The notes beneath the pieces were generated by a model that worked only from the letters and a program-made list of their open reading frames with translations, searched no databases and was not told the origin of the DNA. Below are positions 7,448 to 14,602 of a stretch of DNA of 14,723 nt, one piece after another. Each line of letters opens with the position of its first letter. The first letter of the stretch is position 1. This stretch comes from SIG673 sp964520875. Its GTDB lineage: Bacteria > Bacillota > Clostridia > Oscillospirales > CAG-272. The stretch is taken from positions 1 through 14,723 of the forward strand of contig CAZFQJ010000029.1 of NCBI GenBank assembly GCA_964520875.1. Reading direction: 5' to 3'. Made by a program: the position numbers and the translations under genes.

Positions 7448-8457
7448 AGAGACCGCTTATACAACTTGAAAACAGGGTGCGTCGGACGTATTGCGGTGGC
7501 AAAGCTCTGGATGAATTTTTGGGAAAGACCGATCCGCGCGATACGTTCCTGCCTGAGGATTGGATATCGTCGTTCGTGGAGGCGAAAAACAGAGATCCGA
7601 TCGAGGGCGAAGGGATAACTAAGGTATTGCTTGACGGAAAAGTCATGCCGATAACCGAGGCGGTCTCAAAGGAAGACCTCGGAGAGGGAAGAACCGAATG
7701 CGGTGTGCTGGTAAAGCTTCTGGACGCGGGCGAGAGGCTCGGCGTTCAGGTACACCCCACCCCGCATTTCTCGCTTGAGCATTTTTCGGATCCGCACGGA
7801 AAGACCGAGTGCTGGCACATACTTCGCGCGTCAGATGACGCGGCGGTATACATAGGCTTTAAGGAAGGTATCAGCCGCGAAAAATGGAAGAGCCTTTTTG
7901 AACGCCAGGACATAGAAGCCATGCTCGGTTGTCTCCATAAGATAAAGGTACGCGAGGGCGATACGGTGCTCGTGCGTGCCGGAACGCCTCATGCAATAGG
8001 AAAGGGTTGCTTTTTGCTTGAGATCCAGGAGCCGACGGATTATACGATGAGAGTGGAAAAGGTGACGGTCGCAGGCGAACGCTTGACGCCTATGCAGATA
8101 CATTACGGCGTAGGAGAGGAAGCTCTGCTTGATTGCTTTGTTTACGAAGGACTTTCCGAAAGCGAGGCAAGAAAAAGGTATTTGCTTTCTCCTAAGATCG
8201 GAGAAAACGGATATGCCGACGAGATGCTCGTTACGTATGACGATACTCCGTGCTTTGCGCTCGGCGTTATGCGAGCGGGCGGGCATATTCTTCCCGATAG
8301 CTTCGTGACGATAGTTTCGAAGTCCGAAAGCGAGCTTGCTTTTCCGAACGAGACGGTCAAACTTAAAAGAGGGGATAAACTGTTCGTGCCCTACGGCTGC
8401 GGAGAGATCCGTTGTGCCTTGGGCGAGGTTATTGTCTGTTATCCTCCGAAATTGTAA
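7444..8457 (+). CDS. manA: Class I mannose-6-phosphate isomerase
   Basis: This 337-aa enzyme interconverts mannose 6-phosphate and fructose 6-phosphate and feeds mannose into glycolysis. The zinc site typical of type I phosphomannose isomerases is visible: Gln102 and His104 in LGVQVHPTP, Glu122 in GKTECWH, and His183 in RAGTPHAIG, followed by LLEIQEPTDYTMRV. The cupin barrel is complete and the C-terminal beta domain is short, as in Firmicutes enzymes. Its start overlaps the GH42 stop (ATGA), so both are translated together. Its presence hints that the saccharide handled by the operon contains mannose, or that mannose is released from it. It has no signal peptide and is cytosolic. Confidence 0.9.
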   Translation: MKRPLIQLENRVRRTYCGGKALDEFLGKTDPRDTFLPEDWISSFVEAKNRDPIEGEGITKVLLDGKVMPITEAVSKEDLGEGRTECGVLVKLLDAGERLGVQVHPTPHFSLEHFSDPHGKTECWHILRASDDAAVYIGFKEGISREKWKSLFERQDIEAMLGCLHKIKVREGDTVLVRAGTPHAIGKGCFLLEIQEPTDYTMRVEKVTVAGERLTPMQIHYGVGEEALLDCFVYEGLSESEARKRYLLSPKIGENGYADEMLVTYDDTPCFALGVMRAGGHILPDSFVTIVSKSESELAFPNETVKLKRGDKLFVPYGCGEIRCALGEVIVCYPPKL

Positions 8458-8477
8458 AAACGAAAGGATATACCGTT

Positions 8478-10358
8478 ATGCTGAACAACAGAAAAGAGCT
8501 TTATGAGCTCGCTAAAGATTATTATCTGCGTCTGATCGGACGCACGGCGAAAAGATATGAGAGCGGCGAGGTGTATACAGTCGTTGATCATGTCGGTTAC
8601 GAATGTACACGTATAGAGGAGATATTCCGCCCGATGTGGGGAATCGCTCCGTTTCTTAAAGATGACGATTTTACGGTAGTGAGCGGCGGAAGGAAGATAC
8701 CGATAAGGGACTGGATAACCGACATTATATCCGAGGGTACTTCTCCCGAATCGCCGAAGCGTCTCGACCGCAATGTAAACGATGTAAATCTTGTCGGCTT
8801 TGCCAATCAATGTATAACCGAGATCGCCGCATATCTTATAACCGTGTATTTTGCAAGGGACGTACTGTGGACGCCGTTATCTAAAGAAAAACAGGATCGG
8901 ATAGCGAACTGGATACAGTATTACGCAACGATCGCGCTCAGAAAGTCGTGGCCGAATAACCATTACTGGTATCCCGTGTTTTCGATAGAGATATTGAAGA
9001 AGCTCGGCTATTACGATCCGAGCAATGACGAATATCTTGAAAAAGCCTACGAAGAGCTTGAAAAACTGTACGTGGGTAACGGTTGGTACTGTGACGGCAA
9101 GGATTTCGGAAGATTCGACTACTACGAGGCGTGGGCGCATCATACATATACGCTTCTGTGGACGCTCGTATGTAACGACGGTTCTCCCGGGCGCGAAAAG
9201 AAGTGCGAAAATTACAGAGCGCGCACGAGCGAGTTTTTAAAACTGTATTCGCATTACTTTGACTGCGACGGCGGAATGTGTGCATACGGACGCTCGCTCA
9301 GCTACCGCTTTGCGGCGGTCAGCGTATTCGGACTTGCGGCACTGGCGGGCTGCGACGTCGAACTCGGACTTGCCAAAAGCATAATACTTCGAAACATCGA
9401 TTACTTCTTCACCAAAAGCCTGCCGTCGGAGGACGGTTGCTTCGGCTGCGGATATCTGTATACCTCCACAAGGTTTGCGGAAAATTACGCTTCCGACGGT
9501 GCGAATACCTGCTATACGGAAGGATTTATGTGTCTGCTTGCAGACGAGGATCATCCTCTTTGGCGCAGCGAAGCTTTGCCGCTCCATATAGAGAAAGGCG
9601 ACTATCTTGTTGAATGTCCGGTGGATAAGCTTGATTTCCTTGTCCGCGGAGAAGCGGATTACGACGGAGTAACGCTCTTCAATAACGCTATGCACTATTT
9701 CCAGACGACCAATATCGCTTTTAACGATATGAGCGGATATTACAGTAAGTTCTGCTATAATTCAAGAGCTGGATTTTCGCTTTCCACGAGAGATAAAGCC
9801 GGATTTGACAATATGATCTCGCTTTGCACGGCGGATATGGCGATGACCTCTCTGCGCGGCAAGATATATACCGTAAGCTCCGATAAAGAAATGCTCGTGT
9901 CGTATCATATCCCGTTTTCAAACGACCCCGAGACAAAGATAACGACGTATCTGCTTCCGCTTTCAAAGGGATATCATGTTCGTATACACAAGGTCGAGCT
10001 TTCAAGACCGTACCAGGTGCGCGAGGGCGGATTCTGTGTTGGAACAAAAGATGACGCGTATGCTTATGCGAACGGAAGGTTAAGCTACGGTAATGCGGTG
10101 AGCCATATAAAGGTATACGGAGATCAGAACACATATTACGAGCTTCAGCGTATACACCCCGGAATGCACAATCTTTGCCCTATGGCGTATTATCCTGCGT
10201 GGAAGACTGTGTCGCAGCTTGAAGCTGGCGAATATGTATTTGTGTCCTCTGTGTTCTTCTCCGATCGTATAATAACCGAAGAAGAACCGGTGATAAGCAT
10301 TTCGGATAATGTTGTAAAAGTGGAATTCGCGGGAAAGACCAAGACCGTAAAGCTTTGA
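8478..10358 (+). CDS. DUF2264-family protein, probable (alpha/alpha)-barrel glycosidase
   Basis: The 626-aa product matches what I know of DUF2264 proteins: an early FRPMWGIAPFL, DGKDFGRFDYYEAWAHH (206-222), FDCDGGMCAYGRSLSYRFAA (261-280), and a beta-sandwich-like C-terminal part. The helix-rich first 380 residues suggest an (alpha/alpha) toroid. I recall DUF2264 being linked to CAZy family GH154, where a beta-glucuronidase is characterised; this link and any uronic acid activity here are inference. The ATG at 8478 is chosen over a longer frame from 8412 because AAAGGAT lies about 8 nt upstream and the longer version would overlap the isomerase gene. It follows the isomerase by 20 bp in the same operon. 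No signal peptide or membrane segment is seen. Confidence 0.72.
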   Translation: MLNNRKELYELAKDYYLRLIGRTAKRYESGEVYTVVDHVGYECTRIEEIFRPMWGIAPFLKDDDFTVVSGGRKIPIRDWITDIISEGTSPESPKRLDRNVNDVNLVGFANQCITEIAAYLITVYFARDVLWTPLSKEKQDRIANWIQYYATIALRKSWPNNHYWYPVFSIEILKKLGYYDPSNDEYLEKAYEELEKLYVGNGWYCDGKDFGRFDYYEAWAHHTYTLLWTLVCNDGSPGREKKCENYRARTSEFLKLYSHYFDCDGGMCAYGRSLSYRFAAVSVFGLAALAGCDVELGLAKSIILRNIDYFFTKSLPSEDGCFGCGYLYTSTRFAENYASDGANTCYTEGFMCLLADEDHPLWRSEALPLHIEKGDYLVECPVDKLDFLVRGEADYDGVTLFNNAMHYFQTTNIAFNDMSGYYSKFCYNSRAGFSLSTRDKAGFDNMISLCTADMAMTSLRGKIYTVSSDKEMLVSYHIPFSNDPETKITTYLLPLSKGYHVRIHKVELSRPYQVREGGFCVGTKDDAYAYANGRLSYGNAVSHIKVYGDQNTYYELQRIHPGMHNLCPMAYYPAWKTVSQLEAGEYVFVSSVFFSDRIITEEEPVISISDNVVKVEFAGKTKTVKL

Positions 10359-10385
10359 AAGATGAACGAAAGAAGGTAGAACTGT

Positions 10386-11240
10386 ATGACTAAGATAGGA
10401 CTTATACAGGTGGAGTACGGCATATCCCCCGATGTTAGCGTGCGCCACGAAGCTCTTTTGGCTTTGGCGAGAAAATGTCTTGACGAGGGAGCGGAGCTGG
10501 TGTTTTTCCCGGAGGCGTATCAATATGCCGCCGTGCGTGACGGCTCGGGACCGATGAAGCTTTCCGAAACGTATGCCGAGGAGTGGAAGAGAAGATGCTC
10601 GGAGCTTGCGCGTGAGTACAGAGCGTATGTGGTTCCGTGGGATTACTATGCGGATACGGACGGTAAGGTGTATAATACCTCTTATGTGCTTGACCGCGAA
10701 GGTAAAGAGATAGGACGTTATCGTAAGTGTAATCTCACATATGCGGAGCTGCGCGACGGACTGAGCTGCGGTAGGGATATTCCGGTGTTTGACCTTGATA
10801 TATGCAAGCTCGGTATAATGATATGCTTTGATAACTATTTTCCCGAGGTCGCGGCTACGCTCGGAAACAAAGGCGCTCAGCTCATACTTTATCCGCTTTA
10901 CGGCGATACGCTCAAGCCTCAGTGGGAAATGAAGATGAGAACGAGGGCGATAGATCATAGCTTTTATGTCGCGTCGTCGCAGATAGGTAACATGGATATA
11001 GCTTACAGCGGACTTGTCGATCCGGAAGGAAACGTCGTAAAGCGTCTTGATAAAAGCGGATCGTACTGTGTTCTGGAGATAGAGCCGGGAAGAGCGGTAC
11101 ATACGAATACCGCCGCGGACAGAAATTCCAAGGGAGAAAATCTGCGAGAATATCTGCACAAATGCAGAAATCCCGAGGCATTTAAGGAGCTTAGCTCGGT
11201 AGGAACCACACCGCTTGAATGGAGCGAGATATATTACTGA
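10386..11240 (+). CDS. Nitrilase-superfamily carbon-nitrogen hydrolase
   Basis: This 284-aa cytosolic hydrolase shows the Glu-Lys-Cys triad of the superfamily: Glu43 in VFFPEAYQ, Lys114 in GRYRKCNL and Cys147 in LGIMICFDNYFPE. Family members cleave amides, carbamoyl groups or nitriles; the exact branch cannot be told by eye. It is the last gene of the sugar operon, 27 bp after the DUF2264 gene, with an AGAAGG ribosome binding site, and ends before a strong terminator. A C-N hydrolase is an unusual partner for GH42 and phosphomannose isomerase. It could remove an amide from a modified sugar or from a linked amino acid, but this is speculation from context. Confidence 0.85.
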   Translation: MTKIGLIQVEYGISPDVSVRHEALLALARKCLDEGAELVFFPEAYQYAAVRDGSGPMKLSETYAEEWKRRCSELAREYRAYVVPWDYYADTDGKVYNTSYVLDREGKEIGRYRKCNLTYAELRDGLSCGRDIPVFDLDICKLGIMICFDNYFPEVAATLGNKGAQLILYPLYGDTLKPQWEMKMRTRAIDHSFYVASSQIGNMDIAYSGLVDPEGNVVKRLDKSGSYCVLEIEPGRAVHTNTAADRNSKGENLREYLHKCRNPEAFKELSSVGTTPLEWSEIYY

Positions 11241-11251
11241 GGATAGCTTTG

Positions 11252-11273
11252 TACGCATGAGATCTCATGCGTA
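11252..11273. repeat. Perfect 22-bp palindrome
   Basis: Both 11-bp halves (TACGCATGAGA and its exact reverse complement) meet without a spacer, with partial TTTG/CAAA pairing outside. It lies 11 bp after the nitrilase stop and 33 bp before the terminator stem. No T-run follows. It may be a protein-binding dyad or a 3'-end mRNA-protecting hairpin. Confidence 0.7.
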
Positions 11274-11306
11274 TAGCAAACATTTGTTTTAAATACCGTT
11301 ATTTAT

Positions 11307-11347
11307 AAAGCGACCGAGTCTTTTTTACGGATTCGGTCGCTTTTGGT
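11307..11347 (+). terminator. Intrinsic terminator of the sugar operon
   Basis: A 14-bp stem with one G-U pair (11307-11320 with 11330-11343, core GCGACCGA/TCGGTCGC) closes a 9-nt T-rich loop and runs into TTTTGGTTTTG. This is a classic Rho-independent terminator for the four-gene operon. Confidence 0.85.
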
Positions 11348-11401
11348 TTTGTTTCTATTGTAACATTACGGATAAATTTTATTTAATATTTTCGTTCTTT
11401 C

Positions 11402-11430
11402 TTGACATTTGGGCGTAATGGGGATATAAT
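11402..11430 (+). promoter_or_regulatory. Consensus sigma-A promoter of the metal GTPase operon
   Basis: TTGACA (11402-11407) and TATAAT (11425-11430) are separated by 17 bp, a perfect consensus match. Such a strong promoter usually needs a repressor to be regulated. A 9-bp inverted repeat pair (TGTAACATT at 11359-11367 and AATGTTACA at 11452-11460) brackets it and could be an operator pair, although chance is not excluded. Confidence 0.85.
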
Positions 11431-11475
11431 ATAAAGAAAGAGAGCCATTTAAATGTTACAGAAGGAGTGTTAAAA

Positions 11476-12819
11476 ATGACAAAGATAGATATAATCTCCG
11501 GATTTCTCGGAGCAGGTAAGACCACGCTTATAAAGAAGCTCGTAAAAGAGGCTTATGCCGGTGAAAAGCTTGTGCTTATAGAGAACGAGTTCGGTGAGAT
11601 AGGCATAGACGGCGGATTTCTTTCCGATGCCGGAATAAACATAACCGAAATGAATTCCGGTTGTATTTGTTGCAGTCTTGTCGGAGATTTCGGACGCGCT
11701 CTTGAAAAAGTGCTTGACGAATATAAGCCCAACAGGATACTCATAGAGCCTTCCGGAGTCGGTAAGCTTTCCGACGTTATACGCGCGGTAAAGGGGATAA
11801 ACGCAAGCGACGCGGTCCTTAATTCTTTCACCACGGTATGCGACGCCGGCAAGTGTAAAATGTATATAAAGAACTTCGGTGAGTTCTATGTCGATCAGGT
11901 CGAGAGCGCTTCTGCGATAATCCTCAGCCATACCGGCGGAATGAGCGAAGAGAAGATAGAAAAAGCGGTTGCTCTCATAAGAGAAAAGAACGCCGAAGCG
12001 GTGATAGTCACGACGCCTTGGGAGGAGCTTGACGGAGCTAAGCTTCGCGCCGCCATGGAGGGTAACGACAGTCTTAAGAACGAGCTTGAGCAGCTCATAT
12101 CCGAGCAGCGTCATCATCACCACCATGACGATGACGACGAGGAGTGCGGTTGCGGACATCATCATCACCACGACGATGACGACGAGGAGTGTGGTTGCGG
12201 ACATCATCACCACCATGACGATGACGACGAGGAGTGCGGCTGCGGACATCATCACCATCATGACGATGACGACGAGGAGTGCGGCTGCGGACATCATCAC
12301 CACCATGACGATGACGACGAGGAGTGCGGTTGCGGACATCATCATCACCACGACGATGACGACGAGGAGTGTGGTTGCGGACATCATCACCACCATGACG
12401 ATGACGACGAGGAGTGCGGCTGCGGACATCATCACCATCATGACGATGACGACGAGGAGTGCGGCTGCGGACATCATCACCACCATGACGATGACGATGA
12501 GGAATGCGGTTGCGGACATCATCATCACCATCATCATGCCGACGAAGTATTTACAAGCTGGGGCAAGGAGACCGCAAAACGTTATTCCGACGCGGATATC
12601 GAAAAGATACTTGAAGCTCTTGAGAATGAGAGCGAGTACGGTATGATACTGCGCGCAAAGGGGATCGTTATGGCAGAGGACGGCGGTTGGATACACTTCG
12701 ACTATGTCCCGGGCGAGCCGGACGTTCGCAGAGGAAGCGCTTCGGTCATCGGCAGGATATGCGTCATAGGCTCTAAGACCGACGAAGATAAGCTTGCGGC
12801 GCTTTTCGGAATAGCTTAA
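11476..12819 (+). CDS. CobW/G3E-family GTPase with nine His-Asp-Glu-Cys metal-binding repeats
   Basis: This 447-aa protein is a CobW-type metallochaperone. The GTPase domain (1-212) has Walker A GFLGAGKTT (9-17), ENEFGEIGID (36-45), the metal-binding GCICC motif (Cys63, 65, 66) and a Walker B-like ILIEPSG (88-94). The usual NKxD guanine motif is not seen; ILSHTGG stands at the expected place. Residues 213-347 are nine exact copies of HHHHHDDDDEECGCG, then seven His. The C-terminal domain (about 380-447) resembles the CobW C-terminal domain (WIHFDYVPGE). The repeats insert exactly between the two domains, as in His-rich linkers of other family members, but are far longer. It probably stores or delivers zinc or a similar metal in the cytosol. 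ATG at 11476 is chosen because AAGGAG lies 8 nt upstream. Confidence 0.9.
   Translation: MTKIDIISGFLGAGKTTLIKKLVKEAYAGEKLVLIENEFGEIGIDGGFLSDAGINITEMNSGCICCSLVGDFGRALEKVLDEYKPNRILIEPSGVGKLSDVIRAVKGINASDAVLNSFTTVCDAGKCKMYIKNFGEFYVDQVESASAIILSHTGGMSEEKIEKAVALIREKNAEAVIVTTPWEELDGAKLRAAMEGNDSLKNELEQLISEQRHHHHHDDDDEECGCGHHHHHDDDDEECGCGHHHHHDDDDEECGCGHHHHHDDDDEECGCGHHHHHDDDDEECGCGHHHHHDDDDEECGCGHHHHHDDDDEECGCGHHHHHDDDDEECGCGHHHHHDDDDEECGCGHHHHHHHADEVFTSWGKETAKRYSDADIEKILEALENESEYGMILRAKGIVMAEDGGWIHFDYVPGEPDVRRGSASVIGRICVIGSKTDEDKLAALFGIA
12112..12537 (+). repeat. Coding tandem repeat, 9 x 45 bp plus poly-His tail, with 180-bp higher-order duplication
   Basis: Nine 45-bp units (12112-12516) encode identical 15-residue peptides and are followed by seven His codons to 12537. 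Units 1-4 are repeated exactly as units 5-8: lines of sequence 12121-12300 and 12301-12480 are identical, and identity continues to 12497. Unit 9 differs from unit 1 only at synonymous sites. All variation among units (CAT/CAC, TGC/TGT, GGC/GGT, GAC/GAT, GAG/GAA) is silent. The pattern shows recent block duplication with the peptide sequence kept fixed. Confidence 0.97.
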
Positions 12820-12837
12820 AGAAAGGACTTAAGTAGA

Positions 12838-13776
12838 GTGGAAGTACCGGTATATCTTTTTACGGGATTTCTTGAAGCGGGAAAGACCAAGATGATACAT
12901 GAAACGCTTGCGGATAAGCGTTTTCAGGATAAAGAAAAGACCCTTGTTCTCCTTTGCGAGGAGGGCGAGGAAGAGTACGACGTAAGTCAGTATAAGGGCA
13001 AGGTGTTCATAGAGAACATAGAGTCTCCCGACGAGCTTAACGATAAGAACCTCTCGGAGTTTCTTAAGAAGCATAAGGCGGAGAGGGTCATGATAGAGCT
13101 TAACGGAATGTGGCTTACCGACGTTATATATAACGCGCTTCCGGAAAATTGGTTCGTTTATCAAGAGGTCATGTGCGTAGACAGTTCGACATTTAAGGCG
13201 TATAACGCCAATATGCGTAGTCTTATGTACGATAAGCTCCGCGGTTGCAGCGTTGTATTTTTCAACCGTTGCACGGACAAGACCGATATAATGGAGCTTC
13301 ATTCCGCCGCGCGAGCCGTGAGCAGACAGGTAGGTATAGTTTACGAATATACGGACGGCAGAATACAACAGGATAACATAGAGGATCCGCTTCCCTTCGA
13401 TATAAACGCGGACGTGATCGAGGTGTCCGAACGCGATTATGCCATATGGTATCGCGATATGGCTGAGGATATGGAAAAATACGACGGGAAAAAGATAAAG
13501 GTAAAGGGAATAGTCGCGCGCGACAAGGCGCTTCCGGAAAACTCCTTTGCCTTCGGAAGACCCGTTATGACCTGTTGTGCGGAGGATACTACATTTCACG
13601 GTCTCGTTACCGTTGCCGATGATAAGCAGGATTACGAAAACGGTCAATGGATAGTCGTCTTAGCTACGCTCAAACGCGAAAAGCACAAGATGTACAGAGG
13701 TATCGGTCCGGTATTTCATCTTATTTCCGCAGAGCCGACAGAACCTGCAGAGCCGCCTGTCGCCACATTCGATTAA
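12838..13776 (+). CDS. CobW-like P-loop protein fused to DUF1980/TIGR03943-like C-terminal domain
   Basis: This 312-aa protein starts with a P-loop GFLEAGKT (10-17) typical of a diverged CobW-like NTPase. It lacks the CxCC motif, and FNRCTD (142-147) sits at the place of the guanine specificity motif. From about 190 onward it resembles the C-terminal domain of YcgQ-type proteins (DUF1980, TIGR03943): KYDGKKIKVKGIV, a CC pair at 246-247 followed by AED, then GLVTVA and NGQWIVVLATL. Those proteins are tied to zinc-responsive membrane permeases. It starts with GTG after AAAGGA, 18 bp downstream of the repeat GTPase, so both form one metal operon. No membrane segment is seen, so it would act in the cytosol, possibly handing metal to a permease encoded elsewhere. 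Confidence 0.75.
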   Translation: MEVPVYLFTGFLEAGKTKMIHETLADKRFQDKEKTLVLLCEEGEEEYDVSQYKGKVFIENIESPDELNDKNLSEFLKKHKAERVMIELNGMWLTDVIYNALPENWFVYQEVMCVDSSTFKAYNANMRSLMYDKLRGCSVVFFNRCTDKTDIMELHSAARAVSRQVGIVYEYTDGRIQQDNIEDPLPFDINADVIEVSERDYAIWYRDMAEDMEKYDGKKIKVKGIVARDKALPENSFAFGRPVMTCCAEDTTFHGLVTVADDKQDYENGQWIVVLATLKREKHKMYRGIGPVFHLISAEPTEPAEPPVATFD

Positions 13777-13780
13777 AAAT

Positions 13781-13812
13781 AAAAAGGGTTGTTCTTACCG
13801 ACAACCCTTAAT
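13781..13812. terminator. Bidirectional terminator between metal operon and response regulator
   Basis: The stem AAGGGTTGT (13784-13792) with ACAACCCTT (13801-13809) encloses an 8-nt loop. Reading the - strand it runs into TTTTTATTTTTAATC, a strong T-tract, so it ends the regulator gene well. On the + strand AATTT follows, giving weaker termination of the metal operon. Confidence 0.8.
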
Positions 13813-13820
13813 TTGATTAT

Positions 13821-14492
13821 TCAGTTAAAGTCGGGCATACAGTACCCGATCCCCATGTGAGTGCGTATATAGCTTTCTCCTCGGTCCGTGCGTCCTAATT
13901 TTTTGCGTATCGCGTTTACGTATACGCGGAGCGCCGCGACCTCGGAGCCGACCGGGTTTTCCCAAAGCATCGAAAGTATGGTCTCGTACCGCATTATTTT
14001 TCCGAGATTTCCGGCAAGCATGCATAGGAGCTTGTATTCGAAAAGAGTAAGGTGTATCTCGGCGTTCTTTACCGTGACGCGGCAAGAATGTCGGTCTATC
14101 GCAAGGTCTCCGTTTGTGAAAACGGTACGTTCCTCCGAGATGTTCGAACGCATTTCTATTCTGAATATAAGCTCGTGGATATCTATCGGTGTGAATATGA
14201 TATCGCTTGCTTTGCAAAAAGCGGTCACGTCGGGATTCTTATCGCGTAGTATACATATAAGCGGTATATCTTTTATTTTGGGAAATTCGTTTGCAAGCTC
14301 GTTTATCTTTATTTTGCAAAAATCGGTACCGCAAAGTATGACGTCCGGAAAAAAGGTTAGAAGAATTTCTCCGAGTTCCGTCCGAGAGGAGACGAGCTTT
14401 ACGGAAAAGTAGTTTTCCGTTTCATTTGAAAGCTCTGTGCAAAGACGGGAGCAATCCGTTTCGCGGCAGTCGCAGATCAGTATTTTTTTCAT
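13821..14492 (-). CDS. OmpR/PhoB-type winged-helix regulator with degenerate receiver domain
   Basis: This 223-aa protein has a receiver-like N-terminal half and a clear OmpR/PhoB winged-helix C-terminal half (about 125-223: LTLFEYKLLCMLAGNLGKIMRYETILSMLW, then VYVNAIRKKLG and IRTHMGIGYCM). The receiver looks non-canonical. The acidic pair after the first strand is reduced (ILICDCRETD), the phospho-Asp position reads DVILCG with Gly at the expected place, and the conserved Lys-Pro is Thr-Pro (FTPID). It may therefore work without phosphorylation. No histidine kinase is beside it. The start is uncertain: ATG 14492 fits the family, GTG 14504 is an alternative, and neither has a strong SD. Two TATAAT boxes lie upstream. 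The target genes are unknown. Confidence 0.82.
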   Translation of the reverse strand: MKKILICDCRETDCSRLCTELSNETENYFSVKLVSSRTELGEILLTFFPDVILCGTDFCKIKINELANEFPKIKDIPLICILRDKNPDVTAFCKASDIIFTPIDIHELIFRIEMRSNISEERTVFTNGDLAIDRHSCRVTVKNAEIHLTLFEYKLLCMLAGNLGKIMRYETILSMLWENPVGSEVAALRVYVNAIRKKLGRTDRGESYIRTHMGIGYCMPDFN

Positions 14493-14531
14493 AGCCGTGA
14501 CCACGCTTTCTGTAAAATGTCATCTGCTTTC

Positions 14532-14555
14532 ATTATACAATAGCTATGTATTATA
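14532..14555 (-). promoter_or_regulatory. Two candidate -10 boxes upstream of the regulator
   Basis: TTGTATAAT occurs twice on the - strand, with TATAAT at 14555-14550 and 14537-14532, 18 bp apart. Neither has a convincing -35 at the proper distance (GAAATT and TTTTGT), so the promoter may be weak or activated. Either would give a short leader before the start at 14492. Confidence 0.4.
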
Positions 14556-14602
14556 CAAAAAAAGTTTTCGTTAATTTCTTGTAAAATAAATATCGACGAT
14601 AC

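Noticed and set aside
10080..11258. 392-codon open frame on the - strand opposite the nitrilase gene
   Set aside because: The + strand gene has a full catalytic triad and proper operon spacing; the antisense product resembles nothing.
11241..11475. Riboswitch in the leader of the metal operon
   Set aside because: The leader after the promoter is only about 40 nt and has no complex fold; the hairpins in this stretch lie before the promoter.
12112..12516. Regular 45-bp repeats as a CRISPR array
   Set aside because: There are no unique spacers: the units are contiguous, in frame and encode the same peptide.
12029..12646. Second + strand frame (205 codons) across the repeats, rich in Thr and Met
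   Set aside because: A product of the 45-bp periodicity, which keeps any frame open; no ribosome binding site and it lies inside the clear GTPase gene.
11470..12696. Long open frame on the - strand (408 codons) through the CobW gene
   Set aside because: It is the antisense shadow of the His/Asp repeats; the protein is a monotonous Met/Val/Ala/Leu string without SD or family resemblance.
12829..13647. 272-codon open frame on the - strand opposite the second metal gene
   Set aside because: Hydrophobic antisense shadow without SD; the + strand gene has a P-loop and a DUF1980-like domain.
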